Source: a bacterium | GTDB taxonomy: Bacteria; Patescibacteriota; Minisyncoccia; Moranbacterales; DUUL01 | Reading direction: 5' to 3' | Assembly: GCA_018675685.1 (NCBI GenBank) | Contig: JABGXP010000020.1 | Span: 1 to 37,679 of the forward strand | DNA: 37,679 bases | Shown: positions 27,270 to 36,181 of the stretch, piece after piece | How positions within the stretch are numbered: position 1 is the first letter of the stretch | Layout of the letters: every line of letters starts with the position of its first letter | Notes under the pieces: generated by a model | The model's input: only the letters and a program-made list of their open reading frames with translations | Told to the model about the DNA's origin: nothing | Databases searched by the model: none | Made by a program: the position numbers and the translations under genes

Positions 27270-27551
27270 TTAGAATCGTTTATTTCTACTAAGTAAGATT
27301 TCAAGTTTGCTACCGATGAAATACAGAGTTCCAGTGTTGCAGATTATGTATAGGGGATAGAAAAATAGAAGCGTAGTATCTAGAGAAAATTGTTTGAAGA
27401 TAAGCATCCAAGGCAGAAAAGACTTCATCAGAAAATAATGCCCTATTGAAGTAAGACTCTCTTCGTTTAAAAAGAGAATTTGTCCAGTCGCAAGAACTGT
27501 TAAGATGAGATAGATTCTCACTATGTCAATTCCTAGTTTTGAGCGCTTCAT
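27270..27551 (-). CDS. Small membrane protein, unknown
   Basis: 93 aa with about three hydrophobic segments; 5 bp upstream of the phosphoesterase gene. Confidence 0.5.
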   Translation of the reverse strand: MKRSKLGIDIVRIYLILTVLATGQILFLNEESLTSIGHYFLMKSFLPWMLIFKQFSLDTTLLFFYPLYIICNTGTLYFIGSKLEILLSRNKRF

Positions 27552-27568
27552 TATTTTTTGAATAGTTT

Positions 27569-29263
27569 TTATTTTTTTGCAGAATATTCTTTGGAAGCCG
27601 CAACTTGTGCGATAGACCTGGGAGTACTTTTTTCTGTTGGGATTACTTCTTCAGTTTTATGAACCCCCTCTTTCGAAAGCGTTAGTTCACGTCCTAGCCC
27701 GATATCATCGATGAAGTCTCTGTCATGTGAAATTACTAAAATTGTGCCTTCATAGTCTTTTAGAGTGTTTGTTAGTTGAGTGATCCCATTTAAATCAAGA
27801 TTGTTATTTGGTTCATCTAAAATCAAGAGGTCAGGAGCAATGTCAGTTGCCAAAAGACAAGCAAATGCTGCTCGAACTCTTTCTCCGCCACTTAGATTTT
27901 TAACCTTCTTGTGAATATCATTGTCATAGAAAAGGAATCTTCCCAATTGAACTCGCAAATCATCGTCAGTTTGATCTCCTGGAGCATAGCTAATAATATT
28001 TTGGAGAATGGTTCGATCGTTTTTTAAAAGAGTGATATTTTGATCGATAATCCCAATTCTAGTTGCACAGCTGTCAATTTTGCCCACAACTGGATCAATT
28101 TCTTTGGTGAGTAGTTTAATTAAAGTACTTTTCCCAGAACCATTTTTTCCTGCAACATGCCATCGATCGCGATCAGTTATTTTGAAAGTTAGTTTTTTCT
28201 TCCAAAGATTATCACCATTTTCAAATTGATAATTAATAGTTTGTGCGTTAACAATGTCTCCACCTTTTGCAACTTGTGAGGGTTGGAGTTCGATGTGCAT
28301 CATCCCTTCAGCAATCACCATTGCTCGTGTTCTGATTAGCTCATCTCTTGCTCGATCAACACACTTAGCATGAACTTTTTTAAGGCGTTTAAAGGTCTCT
28401 TCAGCACGCATTTTTCGGCGGTTTATTATTGCCTTTGAAAAATTCCTTGCCTTTGCTTTTGCTGCTCCAATTTTAGAATTCTTACGATGTGCATCAAGAG
28501 TTGACTCTTGTTTCTTTATTGATTTTTTATAAGTCCTTTCAGCAAATCTAAAGGCGGTCATCTTTGCTTTTTTCTCTTTATCTCTTTGATCTCGATAGAA
28601 ATCGAAATTACCTCCATAAAGTTCGGCCTTATTTTTTCTAATTTCGATTATTTCCTCCATCAATCGTAGCAGTTGCCTGTCATGACTTATTATTAAAAGT
28701 TTCCCTGGGTATTCTTTGATGAAACCATAGAGAAATTCCCTAGATTCCGCATCAAGATGATTAGTCGGCTCATCCATCAGAGCTAAATCAGGTTTTTTTG
28801 TTAGTAGAGAAGTGAAGAATAATTTAGAGGTTTCCCCTCCACTCAATGAAGAAATTCTGCGATCAAAGTCCAAATGACCTAAATCCGCTTTTTCGAGTAA
28901 TTTCTGTGTGTCATTTTTAATTTCCCAATCATCATCTAGCGTTAGCAGGTCTTTATTTGTTCCAACGCCCTCCATCACCTTTTCCAAGGCTCTAAGTTTC
29001 GCAGTTACACCTAAAATATCGCTGACTGTTTCATTAGCGAAAGGTGCAAAGTTTTGAGGAAGCTCCAAAAAGTTACCATCTTTATTGACAGTGCCTTTCT
29101 GTGGGTGAATGTCTCCTAGGATGATTTTTAAAAGAGTTGATTTTCCAGTTCCATTTTCTCCAACTAGGCCAGTCCGATTTTTTTTAATTGAAAAATTTAA
29201 ACCAGAGAAAAGAATTTCACCACTGCGGTGTTTATAAGAGAGATCTTTTATTGTTAGTAACAC
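27569..29263 (-). CDS. ABC-F family ATPase
   Basis: Two ABC domains without TM: GLVGENGTGKSTLLK, LSGGETSKLFFTSLL, AGKNGSGKSTLIKLL, LSGGERVRAAFACLL; linker rich in K/R. GTG start. Confidence 0.92.
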   Translation of the reverse strand: MLLTIKDLSYKHRSGEILFSGLNFSIKKNRTGLVGENGTGKSTLLKIILGDIHPQKGTVNKDGNFLELPQNFAPFANETVSDILGVTAKLRALEKVMEGVGTNKDLLTLDDDWEIKNDTQKLLEKADLGHLDFDRRISSLSGGETSKLFFTSLLTKKPDLALMDEPTNHLDAESREFLYGFIKEYPGKLLIISHDRQLLRLMEEIIEIRKNKAELYGGNFDFYRDQRDKEKKAKMTAFRFAERTYKKSIKKQESTLDAHRKNSKIGAAKAKARNFSKAIINRRKMRAEETFKRLKKVHAKCVDRARDELIRTRAMVIAEGMMHIELQPSQVAKGGDIVNAQTINYQFENGDNLWKKKLTFKITDRDRWHVAGKNGSGKSTLIKLLTKEIDPVVGKIDSCATRIGIIDQNITLLKNDRTILQNIISYAPGDQTDDDLRVQLGRFLFYDNDIHKKVKNLSGGERVRAAFACLLATDIAPDLLILDEPNNNLDLNGITQLTNTLKDYEGTILVISHDRDFIDDIGLGRELTLSKEGVHKTEEVIPTEKSTPRSIAQVAASKEYSAKK

Positions 29264-29340
29264 AAACTTGATGATAATTATTTATTTCGAGAACAAACTC
29301 GTGACCTGATTGTAGCAGGAAATTGCTTGTTTTGGCAACC

Positions 29341-29859
29341 TTATTCAATTTCGATATCAAATGCATTAAGTAGTGCAATGACCTCGGGAAAAGAAAATTT
29401 TGTTTTTTTGAGAAAATTTTTACCAGGATCAAAGTTGTATTTTGTCGACCCTCTAAAGGAAGTGTTTGTCATATTAGTATCATCAAACCTTGAACCCTCA
29501 AGATCTGAGCCTTTAAAGTTGCATCCCGAGAGGTCTGTGCCAAAAAAATCACAATTTTGGACTTGGGAGTCTTGAAAGGTTGTATCTGGGATTTTTATGT
29601 TGGAAAAAACTGATGTTGAAATCAAGCAATCCAAGAAACTAAAGCTAAACAAGAAGCGGCTACATTCCTCAAAATTGAGACCTAGGATTTTGCAATTTTG
29701 GAAAGTTGTATTTTGGAAGCGAGTACCAACTATTTTCGTGTTGGAGAAATTGCATTTTGAAAAAATGCAATCTATGAAAATTGCATTTGACAGGTCTTTT
29801 TCAGTAAAGTCTAGGTTTTTAAATGTTTGTGCTTCAAAATCTTGATTTGCAAATTTCAT
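29341..29859 (-). CDS. Pentapeptide-repeat protein
   Basis: FKNLDFTEKDLSNAIFIDCIFSKCNFSNTKIVGTRFQNTTFQNCKILGLNFEEC...CDFFGTDLSGCNFKGSDLEGSRF. Confidence 0.88.
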   Translation of the reverse strand: MKFANQDFEAQTFKNLDFTEKDLSNAIFIDCIFSKCNFSNTKIVGTRFQNTTFQNCKILGLNFEECSRFLFSFSFLDCLISTSVFSNIKIPDTTFQDSQVQNCDFFGTDLSGCNFKGSDLEGSRFDDTNMTNTSFRGSTKYNFDPGKNFLKKTKFSFPEVIALLNAFDIEIE

Positions 29860-30500
29860 TTTTTGAGTAGCTTATCTTGTTTTTTGTTGAATAAATTAAT
29901 AACCCTTTGGAGATCTTTCTTTTTCTTTAAATTGATGAAGGCAAAAACAAAAAATGCGAGAGAAAGAATTGCCCAACCAGCAAATTGGATATATTTTTCG
30001 ATTTCTTCTGCAAGTTCACCAAAGAAATAACCCAAAGCAACTAAGAACATACTCCAAACCAAGCCTCCAAGAATGGAGAATTGAAGAAATTTACCAAATT
30101 TCATCTTTGCTGAACCTGCTAGGATGAAAGTTACTAGGCACAAACCGGTCGACAATTTAACATAGAAAATAATTTTAGAGCCACTTTCTTCGAATTTATT
30201 TTCAAGGTAGCGGATTGTTGAAAGTTTAATCCCCAGTTTTTTACGGAATTTTTTTAGCACTGGTCTTCCGCCCAAGAAACCGACAAAATACCAAAAAATA
30301 TCACCTAAAACATCTCCAAAAACACTCAAAGTATAAACAACATACCAATCAAAGAATCCCAAAGAAGCCAAAAAGGCTGCGATGATTGTAGTGATTGGCC
30401 CTTCGGCAATCATGAGAAACAGCATTATTGGGTATCCCCAAACTTGAAGTTGTTGGATTAATTCCAAGATAGCAGGATTCATTGATTTTTTTGTTGTCAA
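29856..30500 (-). CDS. DedA-family (VTT domain) membrane protein
   Basis: GYPIMLFLMIAEGPITTIIAAFLASLGFFDWYVVYTLSVFGDVLGDIFWYFVGFLGG; ATGA overlap with the pentapeptide gene. Confidence 0.85.
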   Translation of the reverse strand: MTTKKSMNPAILELIQQLQVWGYPIMLFLMIAEGPITTIIAAFLASLGFFDWYVVYTLSVFGDVLGDIFWYFVGFLGGRPVLKKFRKKLGIKLSTIRYLENKFEESGSKIIFYVKLSTGLCLVTFILAGSAKMKFGKFLQFSILGGLVWSMFLVALGYFFGELAEEIEKYIQFAGWAILSLAFFVFAFINLKKKKDLQRVINLFNKKQDKLLKK

Positions 30501-30607
30501 TTCTAAATTGAATATCTTAAGTTTAGAATTTTTTCAAAAAATTTGCAATTTATGTTAAGATGAAATTAATTAAACTACTTTTGAGATAACTAATATAAAT
30601 AAAAAAT

Positions 30608-30973
30608 ATGGCAACAAAAAAGAAATCAAAAAAAATAAGCAGTATTATTGGAGACGTTTCCCCAATGAGAGATGTTTTTATGCAGTTTGTGGGAAGTTTT
30701 TTTGGTCATTTCATTGATCAATTGCAAGAGGACCTTACTGAGCGTATTGAGGAAGGTAAGGCTGAGCTAAAAGTGAAATGGGAACTGTTTTTGAAAAATA
30801 CAAGACAGGCATTTGTGGTCTTTTTTCTTTTAACACTAGGTGCAATATTCCTTTTTTTCGGTTTAGCAAATGTTTTAGATTATCTTTTCAAAATAAAGGG
30901 AGCAGGGTTTTTGCTTGTGGGGACAGTGATGACTTTTTTGGGACTTGTCATTGCGATTATAGTCAAAAAATAG
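30608..30973 (+). CDS. YqjE/phage-holin-III-like (DUF1469-like) membrane protein
   Basis: Amphipathic helix followed by two TM segments AFVVFFLLTLGAIFLFFGLANVL and GAGFLLVGTVMTFLGLVIAIIV. Confidence 0.55.
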   Translation: MATKKKSKKISSIIGDVSPMRDVFMQFVGSFFGHFIDQLQEDLTERIEEGKAELKVKWELFLKNTRQAFVVFFLLTLGAIFLFFGLANVLDYLFKIKGAGFLLVGTVMTFLGLVIAIIVKK

Positions 30974-31017
30974 TGGGACGTTTAATAATAAAAGTTTAAT
31001 AAAGATAAAATAAAAAA

Positions 31018-31341
31018 ATGGTCAAACAAAAACAGAGTAGCGAAGAGGAGTGTGGTGAAGATTTGAAATGTTGCGCAGATCAAGCTATGTCTCGTGCTAA
31101 GGATGAGTTAAAGAAAGTGAAAAAAAGCGCAGTCAAAATAAAAAAAAGAGCAAGTGACGAAGTGTCAAAATTAAAAGAAGATGTGGAGGAGGGTGTTGAA
31201 AAAGCAGAGGGTTATGTAAAAAAGAACCCCAAAAAAGCAACAGCAATTTCAGCTGGAGTTGGTGCGGCACTGGGAGCAAGCTTAGCAATGCTTTTTCGAA
31301 AAAAGAAAAAAAAGAAAGTTACGAAAAGAAAAAAGAAGTAG
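31018..31341 (+). CDS. YqjD/ElaB-like (DUF883/YtxH-like) protein
   Basis: Charged coiled-coil, then KKNPKKATAISAGVGAALGASLAMLF glycine-rich TM and KKKKKKVTKRKKK tail. Confidence 0.55.
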   Translation: MVKQKQSSEEECGEDLKCCADQAMSRAKDELKKVKKSAVKIKKRASDEVSKLKEDVEEGVEKAEGYVKKNPKKATAISAGVGAALGASLAMLFRKKKKKKVTKRKKK

Positions 31342-31371
31342 AGAATTCGAAAAGAGAAAATATTTCGTGCT

Positions 31372-31408
31372 AAAAAAGCCCTAGGGATAATATCCCCGAG
31401 GCTTTTTT
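31372..31408 (+). terminator. Rho-independent terminator
   Basis: AAAAAAGCC-cta-GGGATAATATCCC-cga-GGCTTTTTT. Confidence 0.8.
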
Positions 31409-31503
31409 GTTTGTAATTTAGCGTAGTCCAAGTGTGATACTGGCAAACAATCTACCCCCCAAGTCATGTTTGGCTGAAGCGTTGATGCCTTAATCGTCTG
31501 AGA

Positions 31504-31532
31504 TGGACAAAAAAAGAGCAGTAACCTATAAT
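31504..31532 (+). promoter_or_regulatory. Promoter TGGACA-N17-TATAAT
   Basis: tggaca aaaaaagagcagtaacc tataat, 6 nt before ATG at 31539. Confidence 0.6.
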
Positions 31533-31538
31533 TTAGGT

Positions 31539-32255
31539 ATGAAAATATTCAAAAAAATATGGGGAGGAAACACCCTTTATTATCCTGGGTGCCTTACAAA
31601 GTTTGTCTGTAAAGACCAAATGGAGAAATATAAAAAAATTCTGTCGCTTGAAGGCATTGATTTTATTATGCTTAAAGACAATGAACTTTGTTGCGGCTCT
31701 CCCGTTAAGAATGCTGGAGCTAAAAAGGTGTTTGAAGAATTGGCAAGGAAAAATCTAGCTGTTTTTCGTGAGCATGGAGTGGACCGAATTGTCTCAAACT
31801 GTCCTTCTTGCACGGCTGTTTTTAAAAAAGATTACAAAAAGATTTTAGGAGACGAGTGGGATATTGAAGTGCTTCATATCTCTGAGGTTATTGATAAGTC
31901 ACTTTCAAAACTTATAAAAGTAGAAAAAAATAAGCAGGCTACATTCCATGACCCTTGTCATCTAGGCAGATCATTGGGAATTTTTGATCAGCCAAGAGCT
32001 ATTATTAAACAAGCTGGATACAAGCTTGTGGAAATGGAATATTCCCGAGAAAAAAGTGCCTGTTGTGGAGCGGGAGGAGGAGTTAAAGGAAATGCCAGTG
32101 AACTTTCAGGGCGAATCAGAGAAGACCGAGTGACTCAAGCAAGAAAAGCCAAGGCTGATGTATTGATTACGAATTGCCCCATGTGTAATAAACAATTAGC
32201 TGAAAATGCGCAAAAGATGAAAGTATTGGAATTATGTGATTTGTTTGATGTGTAA
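31539..32255 (+). CDS. LutA/GlpC-like (Fe-S)-binding protein with two CCG domains
   Basis: LYYPGCLTKF, NELCCGSPVKNAG, SNCPSCTAVFKKDY; FHDPCHLGRSLG, SACCGAGGGVKG, TNCPMCNKQL. Start moved from 31503 to 31539. Confidence 0.85.
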   Translation: MKIFKKIWGGNTLYYPGCLTKFVCKDQMEKYKKILSLEGIDFIMLKDNELCCGSPVKNAGAKKVFEELARKNLAVFREHGVDRIVSNCPSCTAVFKKDYKKILGDEWDIEVLHISEVIDKSLSKLIKVEKNKQATFHDPCHLGRSLGIFDQPRAIIKQAGYKLVEMEYSREKSACCGAGGGVKGNASELSGRIREDRVTQARKAKADVLITNCPMCNKQLAENAQKMKVLELCDLFDV

Positions 32256-32289
32256 GTAGCTTGTGTTTATATTTTTGTTTTTTAATAAA

Positions 32290-32595
32290 ATGGAGATCAA
32301 AGAATTATTAGTAGAATCAAGGAGAATTTGGAGAAAGGAGAGATGCAACCTTTCTGGGGTTATTGTGCGTATGGGAGTTGTGTTTGGTGATATCTGTCGC
32401 TGGGAAAGGGATGAAAAGAAAGATAGAGAGACACACAATGATGAGGAGCTGCAAAAGGAGCTTGGGAATCTTATTTTTTCTACCATTCGTTGGTGTGATG
32501 ATTTGGGATACGATCCAAATGAGTGCATTAAAAAAGCGCTTAAAGCTCAGAATGACTTTGTAGAAATAAACAGAACTGATAAAAAGTGTAAATGA
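32290..32595 (+). CDS. MazG-like nucleotide pyrophosphohydrolase-like protein
   Basis: DEELQKELGNLIFSTIRWCDDLGYDPNECIKKALKAQN. ATG at 32290. Confidence 0.6.
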   Translation: MEIKELLVESRRIWRKERCNLSGVIVRMGVVFGDICRWERDEKKDRETHNDEELQKELGNLIFSTIRWCDDLGYDPNECIKKALKAQNDFVEINRTDKKCK

Positions 32596-33149
32596 AACAA
32601 TTCCAAGTTGAAGTCGAGGAAGGAACAGTTTGTATCGTTAGGAAAAACGCTTTAGCAAAGAGGGTTTCAATTACAATCAATGCTAGAAGTGGAGCAAGCG
32701 CAACAGTTCCTTGGTGGATTTCGAAAAAAAAAGCAATTTCCTTTGTGAAACAAAACAAGCAATGGATTTTGGATAAGTTGGCAAAAGCGAGAGAAATGAA
32801 AGCTGAAAGTCTGTTGCAATTGGGAGACCACGACGATTATCTTTTGCATAAAGAAAATGCTAGAAAGTTTGTTTTGCAGAAATTGGAGTATTATAATCAG
32901 TTCTATGATTTCCCCTTTCAGCGAGTTGCTATTCGTGATCAGAGAACTAGATGGGGAAGTTGTAGCGGTAAAAGAAACTTGAATTTCAATTATCGTATTA
33001 TCCATCTTCCTATTGAGCATGCTGATTATTTGATTGTACATGAATTGTGTCATTTGAAACAAATGAATCACTCAAGTGATTTTTGGGAATTAGTTTCACG
33101 CGCAATTCCAGAATATCGTAAAATTTCACGAGAGCTAAGGAAAATGTAA
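32592..33149 (+). CDS. YgjP-like metallopeptidase (DUF45)
   Basis: RTRWGSCSGKRNLNFNYRIIHLPIEHADYLIVHELCHLKQMNHSSDFWELV (HExxH). ATGA overlap with the upstream gene. Confidence 0.9.
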   Translation: MKQFQVEVEEGTVCIVRKNALAKRVSITINARSGASATVPWWISKKKAISFVKQNKQWILDKLAKAREMKAESLLQLGDHDDYLLHKENARKFVLQKLEYYNQFYDFPFQRVAIRDQRTRWGSCSGKRNLNFNYRIIHLPIEHADYLIVHELCHLKQMNHSSDFWELVSRAIPEYRKISRELRKM

Positions 33150-33187
33150 GCATTGAAGCTGGTTTATAATAATTAACGAGCAAACGG

Positions 33188-33910
33188 ATGGCAAGAATTA
33201 TATTTGATATCGAAACAATCGGAGAGGATTTTGAAAAGATGGACAAAAAAACCAAGGAAGTGCTGAAGGAAAAAGTCGAGAGAATTGTTGGTGATCCGAA
33301 AGATAAAAAAGCCATGAAAGAAGGGCTTGTTGCAGAAAAAGAAAAATTCGGACTCTCACCTTTAACTGGGGAAATTGTTTCGATTGGAATGCTCGATGCT
33401 GATACGAAAAAAGGTGCTGTATATTTTCAAGCTCCCGACGCGGAAGTGGAGGACTTTGAGGAGGAAGGGATTAAATATAAAGCGATGACCGAAAAAGAAA
33501 TCATTGAAGGTTTTTGGGAAGTCGCAAGGCATGCCGATGAATTTGTAAGCTTCAATGGACGTCCTTTCGATGTGCCGTTTATTCTAGTCAGAGGAGCCAT
33601 TCACAGTATTAGGCCAACGAAAGATTTAATGTCCAATCGATATTTGAATGTGCAGAAATTTGGCTCAAAGCATATTGATCTTTTGGATCAACTTACTTTT
33701 TATGGCTCAGTATGGAATAATAAGGGTAGCTTGCATATGTGGTCGCGTGCTTTCGGTATCAAAAGCCCCAAAGAAGAAGGTGTTAATGGTGGAGACGTTG
33801 CAAAGCTCTTCAAAGAAAAAAAATACTTAGAAATTGCACAATACAACGCACGAGACTTGTATTCAACCAGAGATTTGTTTGAGTATTGGGATAAATTTCT
33901 AAGATTCTAA
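33188..33910 (+). CDS. Predicted 3'-5' exonuclease (PolB-like)
   Basis: ARIIFDIETIGEDF; VSFNGRPFDVPFILVRG; QYNARDLYSTRDLFEYW. Confidence 0.85.
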   Translation: MARIIFDIETIGEDFEKMDKKTKEVLKEKVERIVGDPKDKKAMKEGLVAEKEKFGLSPLTGEIVSIGMLDADTKKGAVYFQAPDAEVEDFEEEGIKYKAMTEKEIIEGFWEVARHADEFVSFNGRPFDVPFILVRGAIHSIRPTKDLMSNRYLNVQKFGSKHIDLLDQLTFYGSVWNNKGSLHMWSRAFGIKSPKEEGVNGGDVAKLFKEKKYLEIAQYNARDLYSTRDLFEYWDKFLRF

Positions 33911-33921
33911 AGGTTAGACTG

Positions 33922-34254
33922 ATGCGAATCATTGCTATTATAGTGAATTTCTCTTTAGTGTTTTTGGTAGGAATTCTATTTCTGTACATCATCGGTAGAA
34001 TACCCCCAAGTGGAGCACTCGGTTTTCGACCAATTGATGACGGATGTTATGGGATTAGTCTTGAGAATAAAGAGGTTTATGGAAAATTTCCAAAAGGTAG
34101 AATCTGGATAAAGGTCCTTAATTTAGAATATTATGTTCCTGACAAGAAGAAAAATGAATCAAAGGAAGGTTTTTGTTTGGGAAAAAATTTCTGGCTAGAG
34201 AAAGAGTCTGTTGATAAGAAAAAAGTCGAAAGAGGGACAGTTGATGGAAAGTAG
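33922..34254 (+). CDS. Small membrane-anchored protein, paralog A
   Basis: N-terminal TM; GALGFRPIDDGCYGI...VYGKFPKGR...LEYYVPDKK...GFCLGKN. Confidence 0.7.
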   Translation: MRIIAIIVNFSLVFLVGILFLYIIGRIPPSGALGFRPIDDGCYGISLENKEVYGKFPKGRIWIKVLNLEYYVPDKKKNESKEGFCLGKNFWLEKESVDKKKVERGTVDGK

Positions 34255-34322
34255 AAAGTAATATAAAAACAAAAAATAGCGAAGAAGATAGTTGAAAATT
34301 AAATAGTAATTAAAAATAAAAA

Positions 34323-34619
34323 ATGTTTAGATTAATTGGTTTGATTTTTAAGATAGTTTTTGTGTTAATTGTTTTGGGCTTTGTTCATAAATATATTGCA
34401 GAGCGATGGGATTTAGGATCACTTGGTTTTCGTCCTGTTCAAAATAATTGCTTTGGGATTCTAATGAAGTCAGGCGAAGTCTATGAGTCATATGAAACAC
34501 TATCTTTTTTACCCAAAGGGCAAGTAAAGACTAAATATTTTAGTTTGGAATACAATGTTCCTCGAAACAAGCTAGAAGCAGGGAAAGGTTTTTGTTTGGG
34601 GCAAGATAAGAAAAAATAA
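34323..34619 (+). CDS. Small membrane-anchored protein, paralog B
   Basis: N-terminal TM; GSLGFRPVQNNCFGI...VYESYETLSFLPKGQ...LEYNVPRNK...GFCLGQD. Confidence 0.7.
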   Translation: MFRLIGLIFKIVFVLIVLGFVHKYIAERWDLGSLGFRPVQNNCFGILMKSGEVYESYETLSFLPKGQVKTKYFSLEYNVPRNKLEAGKGFCLGQDKKK

Positions 34620-34631
34620 ACAAAGGATGAA

Positions 34632-35891
34632 ATGACGAAATTTTTAAAAGATAAAACTAAGGTTTCAATTCAAGGAATTATTGCAAATTCTCGAAAAAAG
34701 AGGAATGCTGTTTTTGCAGAACTAGGAATCGACGAAGAGTGTTTCAAGGATGAGGTCACAGAAATTCGCAAAAAAACATTTGTAGACTTTGAGAGTAATT
34801 TGAATGAGGCAAGGAAAAATTTCAAAAAGAGGGGTTTTATTTTGCATGAAGCTAAAAAAAGCAGTGATATCGGAGTGATTCTAAAAGATGTTTTAAATGG
34901 TTCAAAAACAATCGCACGAGCAAAAACAAACACTGGGAGAGAGATTGGACTCGATAAACTATTGGAAGACTTCGAGAGTTTTGAGACTGATCTGGGTGAT
35001 TTTATTGTAGAGTTGTTTTCCGAAGAAGATCAGCACTATGTTTTGCCAGCAATTCACATTGATGCTGAGAAAATATCACAGAAGATCAAAGAAACTTTTA
35101 AGGATGATATTGAAGCAGACCCAACGAAATTAACACATTATTTATGTGAAAAAATCAGAGAAAAAATTCTGACGGCTGATACTGGAATCACTGGTGCAAA
35201 CTTTATCACAAAGAATGGGCAAGTTGTTCTGCTCGAAAATGAAGGAAATATATCTCTCGTTTCAAGACTTCCACGAAAACACATTGTTTTTGTGGGGATT
35301 GATAAGTTAGTCGAAACTGTTGAAGACGCAACGAAATTATGTAGAGCAGCGGCAATGTTTGGAACAGGACAAGACATCACTCAGTATATATCGATTATTT
35401 CTGGTCCTTCAAAAACAGCAGATATTGAAAATGAACTTGTAGTTGGCGCACAAGGCGCAAAAGAGGTGCATATTATCTTGATTGATAATATGCGAAAGGA
35501 AATGTTAGAGAAAGGTTTCGGTGATATATTGCGTTGTATTAATTGTGGTTCTTGTCTTAATTTTTGCCCAGTCTACCATCAGGAGGGCAATAAATTTGGT
35601 GGTGGAAAATATATTGGAGCTAAAGGAATTATTCTCAGTGCCTTTCGTGAATCTTTGGATACTTCTAATGAGAAAGGTTGTTTTGACTGCATGCTTTGTG
35701 GAGGTTGTTATGAAAATTGTCCGATGAAAATTGAACTTCCTAGCATGATTAGAAAGGTTCGACAGATGCAAGAAGAGAAAGGTAACCAAACAAAGGAGAA
35801 TAAGCAAATGCTTGAAAATGTAAATAAAAAAGGAAATCCTTTCGGAGAAGTTTCTGATAAAGAAACACCAGATAAACTTTATTGTTGCTAA
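34632..35891 (+). CDS. LutB-like LUD-domain 4Fe-4S protein
   Basis: RCINCGSCLNFCPVYHQEG...YIGAKGIILSAF...GCFDCMLCGGCYENCPMKIELPSMI; LUD-like GTGQDITQYISIISGPSKTADIENELVVGAQGAKEVHIILIDN. Confidence 0.88.
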   Translation: MTKFLKDKTKVSIQGIIANSRKKRNAVFAELGIDEECFKDEVTEIRKKTFVDFESNLNEARKNFKKRGFILHEAKKSSDIGVILKDVLNGSKTIARAKTNTGREIGLDKLLEDFESFETDLGDFIVELFSEEDQHYVLPAIHIDAEKISQKIKETFKDDIEADPTKLTHYLCEKIREKILTADTGITGANFITKNGQVVLLENEGNISLVSRLPRKHIVFVGIDKLVETVEDATKLCRAAAMFGTGQDITQYISIISGPSKTADIENELVVGAQGAKEVHIILIDNMRKEMLEKGFGDILRCINCGSCLNFCPVYHQEGNKFGGGKYIGAKGIILSAFRESLDTSNEKGCFDCMLCGGCYENCPMKIELPSMIRKVRQMQEEKGNQTKENKQMLENVNKKGNPFGEVSDKETPDKLYCC

Positions 35892-35982
35892 TATAAAAAG
35901 GTTCTCATTGAAACAGTCTCTAGCCGTAAACTTAAGGACGTTATTATTCTTTTGAGAGGCATCGGAAAGGTTTTAATTTTGA

Positions 35983-36012
35983 TTGACAACATGTGGTTGA
36001 AAATGCTACCAT
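35983..36012 (+). promoter_or_regulatory. Putative promoter TTGACA-N18-(TGC)TACCAT
   Basis: ttgaca acatgtggttgaaaatgc taccat in the 290-bp gap before the 7TM gene. Confidence 0.5.
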
Positions 36013-36181
36013 TTAAGCTAGAAACAGAAGAAAAAATAGAAATGAAAAGAAGTTAGTCAGAGGGAATAAAGTCATTAAAAATGGCAAGTTATTTTGTTGT
36101 TATTTTATTTGAATAACAAAAAAAGAAGATTAATCCCTGGCTAAAATTTTTAAATAGATAATATGCTTAATTTCTCGTGCT

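Noticed and set aside
29327-30030. Plus-strand ORFs 29327..29575, 29597..29845, 29827..30030
   Set aside because: Antisense to pentapeptide-repeat and DedA genes.
31411-31500. Possible ncRNA between the YqjD-like terminator and the LutA-like promoter
   Set aside because: No clear promoter/terminator pair or stable structure visible for this segment.
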